Below, piece after piece: positions 46,240 to 57,630 of a stretch of DNA of 64,000 bases (positions within the stretch are counted from its first letter, which is position 1; each line of letters begins with the position of its first letter). This stretch comes from Colocasia esculenta (taxonomy: Eukaryota > Streptophyta > Magnoliopsida > Alismatales > Araceae): contig CM024758.1 of the NCBI GenBank assembly GCA_014218235.1, positions 68,024,206 through 68,088,205 on the forward strand. Direction: 5' to 3'. The notes beneath the pieces are model-generated. The model was not told the origin of the DNA and ran no database searches. It saw nothing but the letters and a program-made list of their open reading frames with translations. A program made the translations under genes and the position numbers.

Positions 46240-46580
46240 CGGAGAGCAGGGATCGCCACTCCTATTAGAGGAGAGAGGAAAAGGCAGCGATCACTGCCGA
46301 AGAAGGAGGAGATGACGAGGATCGCCGTCAGGATGAGTGTGAGGGAAAGTGGAGATGGGGATCGCGGTCTAGAAGGAGGAGTGGAGACAGGGATCGCCGT
46401 CAGAGAGAGGGAGTTCGAAAATTGATGCTATCAGAGGGAGTGAAGGAGGAGGGGAGGACAGGGATCCGTCCAAGAAGGAGGAGAGGAAAATGGGGATCAC
46501 CATTCGAAGGAGAGGGAAAGACCGAGATCTCCGTCTGAATAAAGGAAAGGCGGGTATCGCCATTAGATGGTTGGGGAGTG
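46240..46580. repeat. Degenerate tandem repeat, unit GGGATCGCCGTC plus AGAAGGAGGAG
   Basis: About nine diverged copies of a 35-50-bp unit follow one another: GGGATCGCC, GCGATCACTGCC, AGGATCGCCGTC, GGGATCGCGGTC, GGGATCGCCGTC, GGGATCCGTCC, GGGATCACC, GAGATCTCCGTC and GGTATCGCC, each followed by a purine-rich GAAGGAGGAG block. The strand is strongly purine-biased. It lies inside the element E spacer; no coding function is apparent. Confidence 0.7.
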
Positions 46581-46784
46581 AGAAAGAGGGAGGGATTTTT
46601 TTTGAATGAATAAATAAAGCTACTAACCTAAAAAAGGAGACAAACTACCCTACATTTGAAGGCATCGGGAGAAAGAGAAAATCGTGCCATTGAAAGAGAG
46701 AACAAAGTGGGAGAGGGAATGGGTAACGCTTCAAGAGCGTTAGACGAGAGTTGAAGGATGAGGTGAGGTGAATGAGGAATAAAG
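46581..46784. other. Purine-rich spacer of element E up to the LINE target duplication
   Basis: It is non-coding, purine-rich sequence (GAGAGGGAATGGG, GAAAGAGGG) continuing the spacer. The last 15 bases, GAATGAGGAATAAAG (46770-46784), are the left target duplication of the LINE. I see nothing else in it. Confidence 0.5.
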
Positions 46785-49690
46785 AGGTGAAGCAGGCCGT
46801 GTGTGGTCTATGAATGGTGAAGGTGCGTCGGGTCTTGATGGCTTCTCGTGCTGTTTCTTTAAAACTTGTTGTGGGCCATCATTTCAGCTGATGTTATTGC
46901 TGCTGTTAGAGGTTTCTTTATGGGGTTCCTTTACCAAGAGGTGTCAGCTCCTCCTCATTGCCATTATCCCTAAGGTTCCACATCCATCATCCTTCGGGGA
47001 TTTCAGACCATAAGCTTGTGTAACTTCTGCTTTAAAATCATCTCCAAAATTCTGTACCCATCTCACAGATATCTTACCTCTCATTTTTCTGAGGAGCAGA
47101 GTGCTTTTGTCAAAGGTTAGAAATATTGTTGATAATATTCACTCTCTCAACCAGCTTATTCAGGATCTTGGTAGGAAGACTTGTGGTCACAATGTCATTC
47201 TCAAGTTAGATATAATGAAGGCATATAATAGAGTTGAATGGGATTTCTTATTTGCAGTCTCTCGCGGAGTTCGGTTTTTGTACAGAATCATTTCCCATAT
47301 TGGCATGTGTGTTTCCAATTGTTGGTTTTCCATTATCTTCAATGGAACCTCAGTTGGTTACTTAAATCTTCTAGAGGTTTGCGTCAAGGTGACCCTTTAG
47401 CTCCAACCCGTTTTATCATCATGGAAAGGCTCTTAGCAGGGGGTTAAAGCATATCCAATCTTCTGTTCCTCTTATTCCCTTTGCGAGTCCCAGGAACTGT
47501 CCGCCTATCTCACACTTGCTTTTTGCGGATGACACATTGATTTTTAGCAATGGTCAAAGATCTAATATCCTGAAGTTGCTAAGCGTTCTTGTGTAGCTAT
47601 GAGCATGCTCTGGGCAGAAAATTAATGTGGGTAAGAGTAGCTTCATCTTATCTCCCAAGGCTTCTATTTCTTAGGCTAAAACGATCTCTACCATCACGGG
47701 TTTCACCAGCAGAAGGGTGCATTTCGCTATCTTGGGGTCCCCATCAGGTGTGGAAGAACAAGAGTTTCCGATTATAAGTTCCTCATCGATAAGGTAAATG
47801 TTAAGATTAAGATGATTTCATGGAAATTTAAATTTCTATCTCAGGCCGGCAGGGCTACCCTTATTAATCAGTTCTTAATGCCATCCTATATACCTTGCTG
47901 CTGCTACCTCCATCCCTAAAACAATAGTCAACCACATTGAGAAGTCTTGTGCTAATTCTTTTGGAATGGAACTGATGGTACTCGTCGGAGGCATTGGATT
48001 TCCTGGGACATTATCCACCGTCCTATTTTTGAAGGAGGGCTTAACATTAAGAGTGTTTGGCCCCTTTAACTTGCTTTGGCAACAAAGCAATTATGGAGTA
48101 TTTATCATGGCTCCTCCATGTGGGCTAGATACGTAAGAATCAGATTTAAGGTTGAGGGTGGAGAGCTTTTTTCAAACTCCATTCCTCATGGCATGCCTAG
48201 AGTGGTTTTCACTATTGCTCAGCAAACTATTTTTAGCAATTCCAGATGCATTATTGGTGATGGTAGGAGGGTGGACTTTCTGAAGCATGTCTGGATTGGG
48301 CAAGCCCCGCTAAGCGATATGCTGTCCACTCCTTATACTGGACTTGCTATTACTGTTCGTGAGGTTGTTGAAAACGCTGATCATCCAATTCGCTACCTAA
48401 TTCCCAGCGCCAATATTCTTCAGGATATTAAGCTTCTTGATCAAGAAGACTGCTACATGTGGACTGCTTCTCCTGGTGGTTCCTTCACAACTTCTTCTGC
48501 TTATAATATTCTTTCTCTGCATGGGGTGGAAAGGAAGCCTTGGTTCGCTTGGCATCACACTTTCTATAAGCGTGCCTCCTTTTTCTGTTGGAAGCTTTTA
48601 TATCGAGCTATTCCTGTGGATTCCCGTATCTCTGATCAGGGTGTTGCTATTGTCTCCCGTGTTCTTGCTGTACCATCCCTTGCTCTGAAGACTTGAACCA
48701 CTTGTTCATCTCTAGTGAATTGGCGCGTAGCCTGTGGAGGTGGTTGCCCCCATCATGGATATTAACGTGTCAAGCTATGCCAACATAACGACCCGCCTTT
48801 GGCAGATCTTGTGCCATTGCAATCCTTCTACGCCTTCGGGCTTACCTCCCTATACTCCTCCATGTTGGTTATCTAGGAATTAATCGTATTGTTCGTAATA
48901 TTCGATACATGGTCACTTCGTCCCTTGAGATGCAGGTTTTTAAGAGTCGCTCTCCTGATAAGTACCTCAAGGATCTCCAGTCTTTTTGTTTATTTCCTAC
49001 AATCAAGAGAGGTCTTTCAAGTTTGTCAGGTGGATCCCATCCGACACTGGTTTGGTTCTTAATGTTGATGGGGCTAGTAAGGGGAACCTGGGTATCTGTG
49101 GGGGAGGCGGGTGTATCAAGGACAGTTCTGGCAATCTCTTGTTCGCTTTTGCTCAATATTATGGTTTTGGTTGTAGCTTGGTGGCTGAGGGCGTGCCCTG
49201 TGCGATGGCCTTCGCTTGGCGTCTGAATATGGTTTCCCGCTGTCCTTGATCTGCTCAGATTCGGTCACTCTTGTCAACTCCATTATTTCCAACAAATCTC
49301 CTACTTGGGATTGCCTACACTGGTGGCTTGTAGCTTGCTCTTACATTCATACTTCTCATGTCAAGGTGGTTCACACTTATCGACAAGCGAATTAGGTGCC
49401 GATGCTTTGGCTAATGTTGGTTGTAAGATTGTTAGTAATCAAATTTTCTTTTCTTCTTCTTCTTTACCTCGTGAATGTATTGGTCCTCTCACTCTGGACT
49501 GGTCTGGAATTCCTAATTTAAGGCCAGATTAGCTGGGGTATGCCCCTGTGCTCTTGTACTTATATTAATCCTTATAATAATTTTGGCCCAGGTTGCCCTC
49601 ACTGGTGGAGTGAGAACATTCTCCCCTCTGGGGGAGGGTGCACTCTCCTAGTTTGAGGCCCTGAGGACCACTTTTACCAAAAAAAAAAAA
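46785..49690 (+). mobile_element. 5'-truncated L1-type LINE with 15-bp target duplication
   Basis: It is flanked by identical GAATGAGGAATAAAG at 46770-46784 and 49691-49705 and ends in A12 (49679-49690). It keeps the C-terminal half of ORF2, from RT through a zinc-binding region to RNase H, and a 3' UTR of about 150 bp. ORF1 and the endonuclease are absent, typical of incomplete reverse transcription. It lies in the spacer of element E. Confidence 0.93.
46801..49531 (+). pseudogene. LINE ORF2 remnant: RT, zinc-binding region, RNase H
   Basis: RT begins near 46801 (GEGASGLDGFSCCFFK). RT motif A is VILKLDIMKAYNRVEWDF (47194-47250), then SSRGLRQGDPLAP, and the catalytic FADDTLIF (FADD at 47522-47533) is intact. 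48076-48696 is a 206-residue frame (ATKQLWSIYHGSSMWARYV, ASFFCWKLLYRAIPVDSRI) typical of the plant reverse-transcriptase zinc-binding region. RNase H follows at about 49030-49450 (LNVDGASKGNLGICGGGG, ADALANVG). Frameshifts lie near 47020, 47270, 47440, 47600, 47900, 48690 and 49240. Confidence 0.85.
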
Positions 49691-49705
49691 GAATGAGGAA
49701 TAAAG

Positions 49706-49828
49706 GAGAATTTAGAAACAAGGTTGAATATATGGAATATTTGGGGGGCCAGGAATGCCTTGGCCAGAGCTTATCTACAGTGTTGTCATCTTCATATAAC
49801 AGATCCAGTTCTCCAACATCTTCATCGT
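49706..49828 (-). pseudogene. Element E fragment between LINE and element J
   Basis: Minus-strand reading next to 49828 gives DEDVGELDLLYEDDNTVDKLW, an acidic stretch in the right place for the segment after the Tat protease. The remainder is pyrimidine-rich in sense and merges with the spacer across the LINE. ATCGT at 49824-49828 is the probable target of element J. Confidence 0.55.
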
Positions 49829-52800
49829 TGTAGCACCCCGAAAATTTTAATTACATAAAAATTCAAATAAATAGAAATAAATAATTTCCATAATATCGGA
49901 GTATTTAAAACATACGTACCATTATCGTATGTGCTAAAACACATCGGAAAATTTCGTAAAAATATAAATCAACCCTAAACATTATTACTAAATGTTTCAC
50001 AAAGAAATTTGTGCCAAGAAATATCAGATCATCCAAGTTTAAAGTGTTTCGCGACTTATTATCGTAATCATGAATAAGTCATACGTACGTGGATGAGTCA
50101 GAAAATTAAATAAAAATCATATATGGACTTCAAATAATATCCTCTAATGACCCCTCAAGAAATTTGGTTCAATAAAAAAATCATTTGGGCTAGGTTTGAG
50201 AGTTATTGTGACGATTATTTAAATAAGGAAACAAGTCGGATAACCGTTAACACGGAAATACGACGCAATCAAAAATAAATAAAAGTGTTGGGGAGACTTC
50301 CAACATTATATATTGATGACCCATTATTATAATTGGGTCAGTGAGCAACATTTGGCCCAAAAATCAAATAATCTAGAAAATACATAGAAATTCGTAACCA
50401 TAAATAAGCTGAAATTAAAAAGAGGCAATTAGAGTTGAATTGGGATGCAATCATGCATTCATGGCAACCCAAATTCGTGCCTAACTATGAGGGGAGGTTT
50501 CCTAATGCCTCACACACTCAAAGGGAGGAGGAAATCATCAAAAATAGGAAACCAAACATGCCAATCCCGAAACTCCTTTCTATTTATAATAGGACTCCTA
50601 AACACCATGGTTACTTAAATACTCTTACCCAAACCCTAGGAACGAATTAGAGAACTTGATAGGGTCGTGTGGAGGAGCTCTTGGTGGCTGAGGAGCTGTG
50701 GAACGACCACAAGAAGCCGTTCTTCTTCCCCTTCTCGTTTGCTGCGACCTGCACAAACCACCCTCTTGAAGTCGACCAAAGGTGAGTCAAACCTAAACCA
50801 AACCTTGCAAGGCCTATAACCCTGGAAAGAGGGTCAAGTCTACATTCTAACACAAGTGGATGCCCAAATTCCATGCAGTATACATGGAGTAGTAAGCGTT
50901 TTCCTCCAGTGGTCTGAACACGGGTTTTCTGGAATAACGGGACTTCTTCAACCAAAAGGTAGGTGTTCTCGGCTAAAACTTAACATATCCTATACCAATA
51001 TGTAGAGCATCAAGTTAACTTTCATTTCCCACTGTTTTCACCGCATTCATCATCTAGTAGATCTTGATTATAAGCATTTTTCCAAAGTCGCGCACTGTTA
51101 GAGCTTTTCCGTTCTTAATATGTTGCATGTGTTCAAGACCAAATTAGAGAAAACTCATAACATGAACGATATTCTACTAGTTATCCTCGTCAGGTTTCAT
51201 GTTGAACGTTTTGTCTAAATATCATTAGTTAGAGATTTATAAGTGTGGTAATAGGGTTGCTGCATAAAACTACGTCTTCAAGTTACCCTTGGTCTGACCT
51301 TGTGTTCCCGTGATCAAAGCCTATCGAAACCATCTTTATTGTTCAATTCCGATTTACTGGAAGTACCCTAGTATGTCTAGGTTATTTTAAAACTGGTTTC
51401 GTTATTTTTCACATACCGTGCAATTTGTTCTCTATTTTAGAACAACCCTATGTCAAAAAAAGGAAAGACAGGTCCGCAATCCAAGGCACTGTCCTTGCTC
51501 TGTCCGAGCCAGGCGGACCCTGTGAACACGACGGCCCGATATGTCACTTTCAGAGGATTGATTGCGACATACCCCTTGTCGCTTTCTCTAGGCGACATGC
51601 GCTCTGTCACTATCTACCTGCCTGATCTGACTTCCCTGTCGCGATGCTTACACACCTGTGTCGCCTTCTAGGCCCGACCTGTCGCCTTCCTTACATGAGC
51701 CTGTCGCGATCTGACCCCGACCTGACAACACCCTGTCGCCTTCCTTATATGGCTATGTCGCGATCTCAGGATTTTTACCAGAAACCCCATGTTTTCTTAC
51801 AAATTTTCCGCATATACCGCGTGGTCTGTTTAAACGTGATAATCACTGTGTAAGTTGCATGTCTTGGGTCTGATCATTACATGATTGTTATTTAAGGCTT
51901 AAAATGATTAACCCATTTAAAAAACTTTAATTACATGAATGCTATTCTAAGTGCTCCTTAAATGTTATGATCCATTCATATTTCTTGTGATTAAATCTTC
52001 CTACTGTTCTACCATGTTTAAATGATAATGGTTATCATAAAATCTTGCAAACCATGATTAGTTAAAGTGCATAGTTTTATTCCATGTTATCTTGTCAAGT
52101 GCTTCCTGCGAGTTTGAGACCGATGGTTTGTGAATTGAGACACGCGTACCGCACTACACACTAGCACTATTAGGCAGCCTTTCTTGGGAAATTGGAAACT
52201 CTCTACCGGTTATTCCGAATCGGTTGACTAGCGACCTTTTCACCAAGGCCTCCGTAAATCTCCTCTGACCATGGATTCCCACATGGCCGACGAGTTGGTT
52301 GTACCATTGAAATTCCCTAGAGATAGCATGCTCTTCCTTTCTCTTCTTGTTCTCGTGAGTGAGACTTACAAACTGGACTAAAGCCATTAATGTAAAGATT
52401 GAACGAAAGTATAAATCGTACCGTTATGCTGCCGAATTTATCTCTTGACCATTGTACTCGTGAAATCATGTTCCATTACTTATTACTTGTTCTCCTCATC
52501 ATCATGAACATGACATTACACATGCTTACTTATTGAAACTCTCATTGGAAATTATAAATGACTGGGGTATCTACATTTAAAAATTTAAGTGAGATGCTGA
52601 CAGGGCACGGCGTGTGTCCAAGGGCTCCAATCTAGCCGCAATGACGGCGAGTCATAGATATACTGTTAACCATGGGGTATAATGATTACTGGCGTTGCAT
52701 CTGCGCTGGGAAAATCGTGCGTGCGTGTTGAATGATAGATACAATACCACATACACGTGACCTAGTGTACATTCTTGATGGATCTTTTGTGTCTACGTGA

Positions 52801-53528
52801 CGGATTAGTGTTACTTGATCGTGCTCGTACATTCTTGCTTGCTTGCTTGCATGATATGGCCATCCTGCATTTAATGCAATTAGTGATATCTTGCGTTCTT
52901 GACATCACGTGAATTCTTGCGTGCTTGTACAAAGTGATCTATTACTAGTTCTATCTTGTCATCTTGTTCACAAATCTCGTTCTATCATAATCACTCTCTC
53001 TAGCTTGTTTTATATTTCATGTTTTAACGTGTTTTATTCGTACTTGCATATCATTCATCGTACTTGCCTAGTTCTAAAATGTTAATCACTTATATCATTG
53101 CCACACATTGAGATATAAATCCTACTGGCTAGTTTGCTCATTCCCTACTTTTACCCAATCTAGGTGACCATGAAGTGCAAGAGGAAGAGCAAGTCGAGGA
53201 TGGGAATGCGTCCGAGTGAAGAGCGTTCCAAATATGAGTCTATCTATAGTTAGTTTATTTGAGTGTTAGAACAATGTAGTAGGAAGTGAGGTAGTATGTA
53301 CTTTTGCTTTTATTGAGTCTTAGTCCTGTAATAGTTCCATTTGAAATACAATGAGTTGAGATTTGAATACAATTTATATTGAGTTCAACATATGGGCCCT
53401 ATTATGATGTTGTGTTGATACACATTTAGTGCGTGCTAGCTAGAGGCATTTGCCGACTGTCCACGTCACGAGATATCGACTCGAATTATTTGAAATAATA
53501 TCCGCTACGTAATTCTCAGGACGTGACA
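49829..53528 (+). repeat. 5' LTR of element J (3700 bp)
   Basis: It has three U3 units (near 49957, 50112 and 50271), a TATA-like TATTTATAAT (50581-50590), donor-like AAAGGTGAGT (50778-50787) and AAGGTAGGTG (50957-50966), the GTCGCGCACTGTTAG block (about 51087), the TGTCGC array (51564-51763), an acceptor-like CCCAATCTAG (about 53154) and the terminal TCAGGACGTGACA. Confidence 0.92.
51564..51763. repeat. TGTCGC/GCGACA repeat cassette in the 5' LTR of J
   Basis: GCGACA, TTGTCGC, GCGACA, then TGTCGCGA and TGTCGCC alternating (about 51637, 51659, 51680, 51702, 51734 and 51756) with CCTTCCTTA and GATCTGAC spacers. It occupies the position that holds GTGTCGACAC pairs in element I. Confidence 0.85.
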
Positions 53529-53906
53529 GTTAAGTGGTATCAGAGCCTAGGATTACCAAATAGGATATGTCTCAGGGATAGGAGATACCTATGGAACCTA
53601 GGTATTGGAAATTAAATATAGTACTGGTGAGAATGGGTAGAGACTGGGAATATGTTAGAAGGAACTAAACACTCCTACCCATGGACTCTTAAAATAAATC
53701 TACAGACATTAATTGGTTTCCATCCTTTTTCTCAGGAACCAAATGAATACTACGGGTGGCCATAGGTGTAAATGTTGGACTAGCATCCACGATGACTGAA
53801 ACAAGTTAGAGAAATTAAATCTGGAACCAACTCATGGATAATAATTATCAGGATCCAATTAATGATCTATGAATTTGGGGACCAAATTCTCTTAAGTGGA
53901 GGAGGG
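53529..53906 (+). other. Entire internal region of element J (378 bp)
   Basis: TGGTATCAGAGC (53535-53546) is the initiator-tRNA-Met primer site. A pyrimidine tract CCTTTTTCTCAG (about 53725-53736) precedes AACCAAATGAATACTACG, possibly the remnant of a gag start with its acceptor; the frame closes within 20 codons. The stem GAATTTGG-GGA-CCAAATTC (53871-53889) and the tract AAGTGGAGGAGGG follow. There is no protein-coding capacity. Confidence 0.88.
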
Positions 53907-56900
53907 TGTAGCACCCCGAAAATTTTAATTACATAAAATTCAAATAAATGGAAATAAATAATTTCCATAATATCGGAGTAGTTTAAAACATACGTACCGT
54001 TATCGTATGTGCTAAAACACATCGGAAAATTTCGTAAAAATTATAAATCAACCTAAACATTATTACTAAATGTTTCACAAAGAAATTTGTGCCAAGAAAA
54101 ATCAGATCATCCAAGTTTAAAGTGTTTCGCGACTTATTATCGTAATTCATGAATAAGTCGTAAAATCATTATCACACGTACGTGGATGAGTCAGAAAATT
54201 AAATAAAAATCATATATGGACTTCAAATAATATCCTCTAATGACCCCTCAAGAATTTGGTTCAATAAAAAATCATTTGGGCTAGGTTTGAGAGTTATTGT
54301 GACCGATTATCTAAATAAGGAAACAAGTCGAAAAACCGTTAACACGGAAATACAACGCAATCAAAAATTAAATAAAAGTGTTGGGGAGACTTCCACATTA
54401 TATATTGATGACCCATTATCATAATTGGGCCAATGAGCAACATTTGGCCCAAAAACCAATAATAAAGCTAGAAAATACATAGAAATTCGTAACATAAATA
54501 AGCTGAAATTAAAAGAGGCAATTAGAGTTGAATTGGGATGCAATCATGCATTCATGGCAACCCAAATTCGTGCCTAACTATGAGGGGAGGTTTCCTAATG
54601 CCTCACACACTCAAAGGGAGGAGGAAATCATCAAAAATAGGAAACCAAACATGCCAATCCCGAAACCCTCCTTTCCTAGTTGTAATAGGACTCCTAAACA
54701 CCATGGTTACTTAAATACTCTTCACCCAAACCCTAGGAAAGAATTTAGAACTTGCTAGGGTCGTGTGGAGGAGCTCTTGGTGGCTGAGGAGCTGTGGAAC
54801 AACCACAAGAAGCCGTTCTTCTTCCCCTTCTCGTCTGCTGCGACCTGCACAAACCACCCTCTTGAAGTCGACCAAAGGTGAGTCAAACCTAAACCAAACC
54901 TTGCAAGGCCTATACCCCTGGAAAGAGGGTCAAGTCTACGTTCTAACCCAAGTGGAATTACCAAATTCCATGCAGTATACACATAGTAAGCGTTTTCCTC
55001 CAAGTGGTCTGAACACAGGTTTTCTGGAATAACGGGACTTCTTCAACCAAAAAGGTAGGTTTTCTCGAGCCAAACCTTAACATATCCTATAAAAATGTGT
55101 AGAGCATCAAGTTAACATCCTTTCCCACTGGTGTCATTGCATTTCATCTAGTAGATCTTGATTTATAAGCATTTTGCCAAAGTCACGCACTGTTAGAGCT
55201 TTTCCCCGTTCTTAATATGTTGCACATGTTTTAAGACCGAATTAGAGAAAACTCATAACATCAAAGTTATTCTACTAGTTGTCCTCGTCAGGTTTCATGT
55301 TGAACGGTTTGTCTAAATCTCATTAGTTAGAGAGGTATAAGAATGGTAATAGGGTTGCTGCATAAAACTACGTCTTCAAGTTACCCTTGGTCTGACCTTG
55401 TGTTCCCCGTGATCAAAGCCTATCGAAACCATCTTTATTGTTCAATTCCGATTTACTGGAAGTACCTAGTATGTCTAGGTTATTTTAAAACTGGTTTTGT
55501 TATTTTTCACGCACCGTGCAATTGTTCTCTATTTTAGAACAACCCTATGTCAAAAGAAGGAAAGACATGTCCGCAATCCAAGGCATTGTCCTTGCTCTGT
55601 CCGAGCTAGGCACGGACCCTGTGAACGTGATGGCCCGATATGTCGCTTTCAGAGGATTGATTGCGACATACCCCTTGTCGCTTTCTCAAGGCGACATGCG
55701 CTCTGTCGCAATCTACCTGCTTGATCTGACTCCCGTCGCGATGCTTACACACCTGTATCGCCTTCTGGGCCCGACCTGTCGCCTTCCTTACATGAGCCTG
55801 TCGCGATCTGACCCGACCTGAAAACCCCTGTCGCCTTCCTTATATGGCTATGTCGCGATCTCAGGATTTTTACCAGAAACCCCTGTTTTCTTACAAATTT
55901 TCCGCATATACCCGAGGTCTGTTTAAACGTGATAATCACTGTGTAAGTTGCATGTCTTGGGTCGGATCATTACATGATTGTTATTTAATGGCTTAAATTG
56001 ATTAACTCATTTAAAAAGCTTTAATTACATGAATGTTTATTCTAAGTGCTCCTTAAATGTTATGATCCATTCATGTTTTGTGATAAATCTTCCTACTGTT
56101 CTACCATGTTTAAATGATAATGGTTATCATAAAATCTTGCAAACCATGATTAGTTAAAGTGCATAGTTTATTCCATGTTATCTTGTCAAGTGCTTCCTGT
56201 GAGTTTGAGACCGATGGTTTGTGAATTGAGACACGCGTACCGCACTACACACTAGCACTATTAGGCAGCTTTTCTGGGAAATTGGAAACTCTCTACCGGT
56301 ATTCCGAATCGGTAGACTAGCGACCTTTTCACCAAGGCCTCCGTAAATATCCTCTGACCATGGATTCCCACATGGCCGACGAGTTGGTTGTACTCTTGAA
56401 GTTCCCTAGAATAGCGTGCTCTTCCTTTCTCTTCTTGTTCTGTGAGTGAGACTTACAAACTGGACTAAAGCCATTAATGTAATGATTGAACGAAAGTATA
56501 AATCGTACCATTTTGCTGCCGAATTTATCTCTTGACCATTGTACTCGTGAAATCATGTTCCATTACTTATTACTTGTTCTCCTCATCATCATGAACATGA
56601 CATTACACATGCTTACTTATTGAAACTCTCATTGGCCATTATAAATGACTGTGGGTATCTACATTTAAAAATTTAAGTGAGATGCTGACAGGGCACGGCA
56701 GTGTCCAAGGGCTCCAATCTAGCGCAATGACGGCGATTCATAGATATACTGTTAACCATGGGGTATAATGATTACTGGCGTTGCATCTGCGCTGGGAAAA
56801 ATCGTGCGTGCGTGTTGAATGATAGATACAATACCACATACGTGACCTAGTGTACATTCTTGATGGATCTTTTCTCGGTGTACATTAGTGTCTATGTGCC

Positions 56901-57630
56901 GGATTAGTGTTACTTGATCGTGCTCGTACATTCTTGCTTGCTTGCTTGCATGATATGGCCATCCTGCATTTAATGCAATTAGTGATATCTTGCGTTCTTG
57001 ACATCACGTGAATCTTGCGTTCTTGTACAAAGTGATCTATTGCTAGTTCTATCTTGTCATCTTGTTCACAAATCTCGTTCTATCATAATCACTCTCTCTA
57101 GCTTGTTTATATATCATGTTTTAACGTGTGTTTTATTCGTAGTTACATATCATTCATCGTACTTGCCTAGTTCTAAAATGTTAATCACTTATATCATTGC
57201 CCGCACATTGAGATATTAATCCTACTGGGCTAGTTTGCTCATTCCCTACTTTTACCCAATCTAGGTGACCATGAAGTGCAAGAGGAAGAGCAAGTCGAGG
57301 ATGGGAATGCGTCCGAGTGAAGAGCGTTCCAAACATGAGTCTATCTATAGTTAGTTTATTTGAGTGTTAGAACAATGTAGTAGGAAGTGAGGTAGTATGT
57401 ACTTTTGTTTTATTGAGTCTTAGTCCTGTAATAGTTTCCATTTGAAATACAATGAGTTGAGATTTGAATACAATTATATTGAGTTCAACATATGGGCCCT
57501 ATTATGATGTTGTGTTGATACACATTTAGTGCGTGCTAGCTAGAGGCTTATTTTCCGGCTGTCCACGTCACGAGATATCGACTCGAATTATTCGAAATAA
57601 TATCCGCTGCGTAATTCTCAGGACATGACA
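53907..57630 (+). repeat. 3' LTR of element J (3724 bp)
   Basis: It is the partner of 49829-53528 with a near-identical block order. The TGTCGC cassette is at 55641-55858. The donor-like sites AAAGGTGAGT (about 54874) and AAGGTAGGT (about 55052) are kept, while the TATA-like box has changed to GTTGTAAT. Confidence 0.92.
55641..55858. repeat. TGTCGC repeat cassette in the 3' LTR of J
   Basis: It has the same alternating TGTCGCC/TGTCGCGA pattern as the 5' LTR, with a few extra or lost single bases. One copy is TATCGCC (C-to-T type change on CpG-rich motifs). Confidence 0.85.

Larger units (their letters stand above)
49829..57630 (+). mobile_element. Element J: two 3.7-kb LTRs around 378 bp, non-autonomous
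   Basis: The LTRs 49829-53528 (3700 bp) and 53907-57630 (3724 bp) both start TGTAGCACCCCG and end in TGACA. The internal part (53529-53906) has a PBS, a short non-coding stretch and a PPT. Flanks are ATCGT (49824-49828) and ACCAT (57631-57635), a target duplication with two transitions. About 95% of the element is LTR. Its LTR blocks match H and I, so it is a sister family. It interrupts element E after the protease region. Confidence 0.9.

Noticed and set aside
48437..48688. Leu/Ser-rich 83-codon frame resembling a membrane protein
   Set aside because: It is a shadow of the LINE ORF2 frame at 48076-48696.
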